Assembly (NCBI GenBank): GCA_023423935.1 | Contig: JAFAEQ010000065.1 | Coordinates: 1 to 5,247 of the forward strand | Source: Pseudomonadota bacterium | GTDB taxonomy: Bacteria; Pseudomonadota; Gammaproteobacteria; Steroidobacterales; Steroidobacteraceae | Reading direction: 5' to 3' | DNA length: 5,247 nt | Shown here: piece after piece, positions 4,848-5,247 of the stretch | Layout: each line of letters starts with the position of its first letter | Position numbering within the stretch: position 1 is the first letter of the stretch | Notes under the pieces: model-generated | Seen by the model: only the letters and a program-made list of their open reading frames with translations | Told to the model about the DNA's origin: nothing | Databases searched by the model: none | Made by a program: the position numbers and the translations under genes

Positions 4848-5177
4848 ATGAAGAATCATCTCAAGACGACGTTGATCGTTCTCGCATCGATCACCTGCGG
4901 CATCGCCATCGAGCGCATCTCGCACGCGGCGAATCAAAGCGACAAAGTGTTCGAGATCCGCACCTACACCACACTCGAAGGGAAGCTCGACGAACTGAAC
5001 AAGCGCTTCCGCGAGCATACGATGAAGCTCTTCGAGCGACATGGAATGACGAACATCGGCTACTGGACCCCACAGGACACGCCGCTCGCCAACAACACGC
5101 TCGTCTACGTGATCTCTCACAAGAGCCGGGCAGAGGCGGCGAAGAGCTGGGCCGCGTTCGGCAGCGATCCCGAATGA
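4848..5177 (+). CDS. exported NIPSNAP-family protein, probably C-terminally truncated
   Basis: A 109-residue protein. Residues 1-28 look like a signal peptide or anchor (basic start, hydrophobic TTLIVLASITCGIAI, likely cleavage near S-H-A). The mature part matches the NIPSNAP pattern: V-F-E-I-R-T-Y-T-T-x-E-G-K-L, R-F-R-E-H-T-x-K-L-F-E-R-H-G-M-T-N-I-G-Y-W, T-L-V-Y-V-I-S-H-K-S-R, and W-A-A-F-G-S-D-P-E. NIPSNAP is a ferredoxin-like alpha/beta fold of largely unknown function, often seen as dimers. In relatives I remember, D-P-E is followed by W and some 25-30 further residues. Here the frame stops right after E109, and the stop TGA (5175-5177) is the first three bases of a tandem repeat array. 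The protein therefore probably lacks its C-terminal strand. Whether the lost part lies beyond the array is outside the window. The Shine-Dalgarno region is weak. Confidence 0.8.
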   Translation: MKNHLKTTLIVLASITCGIAIERISHAANQSDKVFEIRTYTTLEGKLDELNKRFREHTMKLFERHGMTNIGYWTPQDTPLANNTLVYVISHKSRAEAAKSWAAFGSDPE

Positions 5178-5247
5178 GCACACCCTGGGACACGCACCCA
5201 CTGAGCACACCCTGGGACACGCACCCACCATGAGCACACCCTGGGAC
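5175..5247. repeat. tandem repeat array of about 26-bp units, cut by the window end
   Basis: Three copies are visible. Units 5175-5200 and 5202-5227 are identical over 26 bp, each beginning TGAGCACACCCTGGGACACG and ending in CACCCA. They are separated by one base (5201). A three-base spacer (5228-5230) precedes the third unit, whose first 17 bases (5231-5247) match exactly before the window ends. Start-to-start distances are 27 and 29 bp. The array begins precisely at the stop codon of the NIPSNAP gene. The perfect identity suggests recent expansion or insertion. It might be the edge of a REP-type or transposon-associated repeat, but nothing beyond the repeat is visible to decide this. Confidence 0.9.

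Noticed and set aside
4461..5237. 258-residue minus-strand frame across DUF748 and NIPSNAP, with repeated G-A-C-P-R-V-C-S
   Set aside because: It is antisense to two well-supported genes and to an intergenic region of inverted repeats. The repeated peptide is just the reverse reading of the terminal DNA repeats.
5175..5247. CRISPR-like direct repeats
   Set aside because: Spacers are 1 and 3 nt long and not unique sequences, and no cas genes are present.

Overview
The window looks like chromosomal DNA of a GC-rich Gram-negative bacterium, most likely a gammaproteobacterium. The evidence is a lipobox lipoprotein, an AsmA-like DUF748 envelope protein, a DksA/TraR zinc-finger protein and a c-di-GMP-I riboswitch. 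The resemblance of the DUF748, KTSC and NIPSNAP proteins to Xanthomonadales/Nevskiales-type proteins is from memory only, so genus and species are not assignable. No phage, plasmid or CRISPR genes are visible.

Left part (1-1165, minus strand): a riboswitch-controlled lipoprotein gene. Reading from right to left there is a possible promoter (949-921), a 9-bp hairpin (912-879) and a well-preserved class I cyclic-di-GMP riboswitch aptamer (878-792). A roughly 140-nt leader follows, carrying a 7-bp hairpin and a 9-nt segment complementary to the aptamer core. Then comes a lipoprotein (653-72) with a Pro/Ala/Thr/Ser linker and a C-terminal fibronectin-III-like domain. This is the strongest regulatory finding: intracellular c-di-GMP very probably controls production of a surface or periplasmic lipoprotein.

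Middle part (1166-3055): a secreted alpha/beta-hydrolase (minus strand) is transcribed divergently from a two-gene unit on the plus strand, a DksA/TraR-type zinc-finger regulator followed 8 nt later by a small KTSC-domain protein. Directly in front of the regulator's Shine-Dalgarno sequence lie four tandem 13-bp repeats. Downstream of the KTSC gene is a pair of inverted REP-like elements.

Right part (3056-5247): a small protein with a PqqD-like look (minus strand) is divergent from a membrane-anchored DUF748 protein (plus strand). An intergenic stretch full of nested inverted repeats follows. The window ends with a NIPSNAP-family secreted protein whose reading frame stops exactly where a tandem repeat array begins. 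That protein is probably C-terminally truncated, and the array runs off the window edge.

The gene neighbours are not one pathway. Several concern the envelope or the outside of the cell (lipoprotein, secreted hydrolase, DUF748, NIPSNAP). I see no wholly new multi-gene system. The items most worth following are the riboswitch with its possible expression platform, the repeat-interrupted NIPSNAP gene, the 13-bp repeats and the DksA-like protein with a non-canonical tip motif.
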